Source: JAGXQV01 sp041674485 (GTDB taxonomy: Bacteria; Pseudomonadota; Gammaproteobacteria; Burkholderiales; Sulfuricellaceae). From it: DNA of 14,487 bases. The position numbers and the translations under genes were made by a program. The stretch covers positions 1-14,487 of the forward strand of contig JBAYVP010000108.1 in NCBI GenBank assembly GCA_041674485.1, read 5' to 3'. Under the pieces are notes generated by a model. The model was not told where the DNA came from, ran no database searches, and saw only the letters and a program-made list of their open reading frames with translations. Numbering within the stretch: the stretch's first letter is position 1; each line of letters starts with the position of its first letter. Of the stretch, positions 14,132 through 14,487 are shown one piece after another.

Positions 14132-14232
14132 AGCAAAAAAGGCGGCGGAAGGTTATCTTCCGTCACCCCTTGGGGAACTCGCAAAAAATAACTTCCCGCT
14201 CTCGTTCCCACGCGCTGCGTCACTGCCATTAA
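14132..14232. other. Short region between ygiQ start and the fourth element copy
   Basis: These 101 bases should contain the ygiQ promoter on the - strand, but I cannot point to one. A small hairpin GGAAG/CTTCC lies at 14147-14161. CTCTCGTTCCCACGCGCTGCGT (positions 14199-14220, in part) resembles half of a widespread hairpin repeat that usually continues with the inverse arm; the inverse arm is missing here. Confidence 0.5.
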
Positions 14233-14487
14233 CCTAGAAACCTCCGTTGAACGGGCTGGAGTGTGCGGTTTTCCGGGTGCAGGGCATACCCGACGGCCTT
14301 ACGGCCTGGGCACAAGAGGCGCAACGACGCGGAATGGTCGTTCCATTCCCTTCTCCTTCTTGAAGAGTTGCAACGCCGCCATGCGCCCGGAAAATCGTGC
14401 AATCCAGCCCGTAGCGCTCTCACCAAACGGGTGAACGCAAAATATATGATAAAGTTGTTTAGAACCACCATGTTGCACTTCTTGGCA
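14233..14487 (+). mobile_element. MITE-like element (copy 4), right end beyond the window
   Basis: It begins with the same 18-bp end CCTAGAAACCTCCGTTGA and is identical to copy 2 over the first 97 bases (14233-14329). The rest is similar with scattered changes and short indels. The central hairpin is GGAATGG/CCATTCC (14331-14349). The bases before it, ATTAA (14228-14232), are the predicted target duplication. The window ends about 20-25 bases before the expected right end. Confidence 0.9.

Noticed and set aside
14229..14471. Open frame on the - strand of the fourth element copy
   Set aside because: Its sequence follows the palindromic DNA and is not kept in copy 2.

Overview
The window looks like chromosomal DNA of a betaproteobacterium. 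The order trpF-trpB-(insert)-trpA-accD-folC-SPOR/dedD-cvpA-purF is the arrangement usual in that class, and all the core proteins read as ordinary betaproteobacterial versions. A member of the Nitrosomonadales or Gallionellaceae would fit, but that is only a guess. The core genes are GC-rich. No transposase, integrase, tRNA, rRNA or CRISPR array was seen.

Region 1 (1-4053) is the tryptophan branch: trpF, trpB and trpA on the + strand. It is interrupted between trpB and trpA by an AT-richer pair, an orphan HicB-like antitoxin-fold protein and an Mrr-type restriction endonuclease. These two are packed into the operon with gaps of a few bases. Region 2 (4050-9133) continues as one co-directional block: accD (fatty acid synthesis), folC (folate), a SPOR-domain protein, cvpA and purF (purine synthesis). 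Region 3 (9193-11387) holds a secreted DUF3617 protein, a GNAT acetyltransferase and an EamA-type exporter. Region 4 (11388-12028) has no gene but is full of inverted and direct repeats. Region 5 (12029-14131, - strand) is a YgiQ-family radical SAM protein.

The most unusual content is repeat DNA. A family of non-coding, near-palindromic elements of about 274 bp (MITE-like) appears four times, always in the same orientation: one complete copy at 10223-10496, one running off the right edge from 14233, and two right-end remnants (59-127 and 11918-11996). The complete copy has perfect 18-bp terminal inverted repeats and a 5-bp target duplication, GTGAC. It landed exactly in a GTGA stop/start overlap between the acetyltransferase and the exporter. 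The target duplication kept both the stop and the start codon, and the element's own terminal repeat now places a GGAGG ribosome-binding site in front of the exporter.

Other repeats of simple composition (CTGAG/CAGCACTCAG type, GGACAGA heptamers, a GTGGCGCGT hairpin) sit inside the coding ends of trpA and folC and in the middle of ygiQ, always leaving the frame open. They appear to have lengthened proteins without breaking them. The accD and folC reading frames are separated by a single TGA codon. TrpB also carries a methionine where the substrate-binding loop normally has glutamine.
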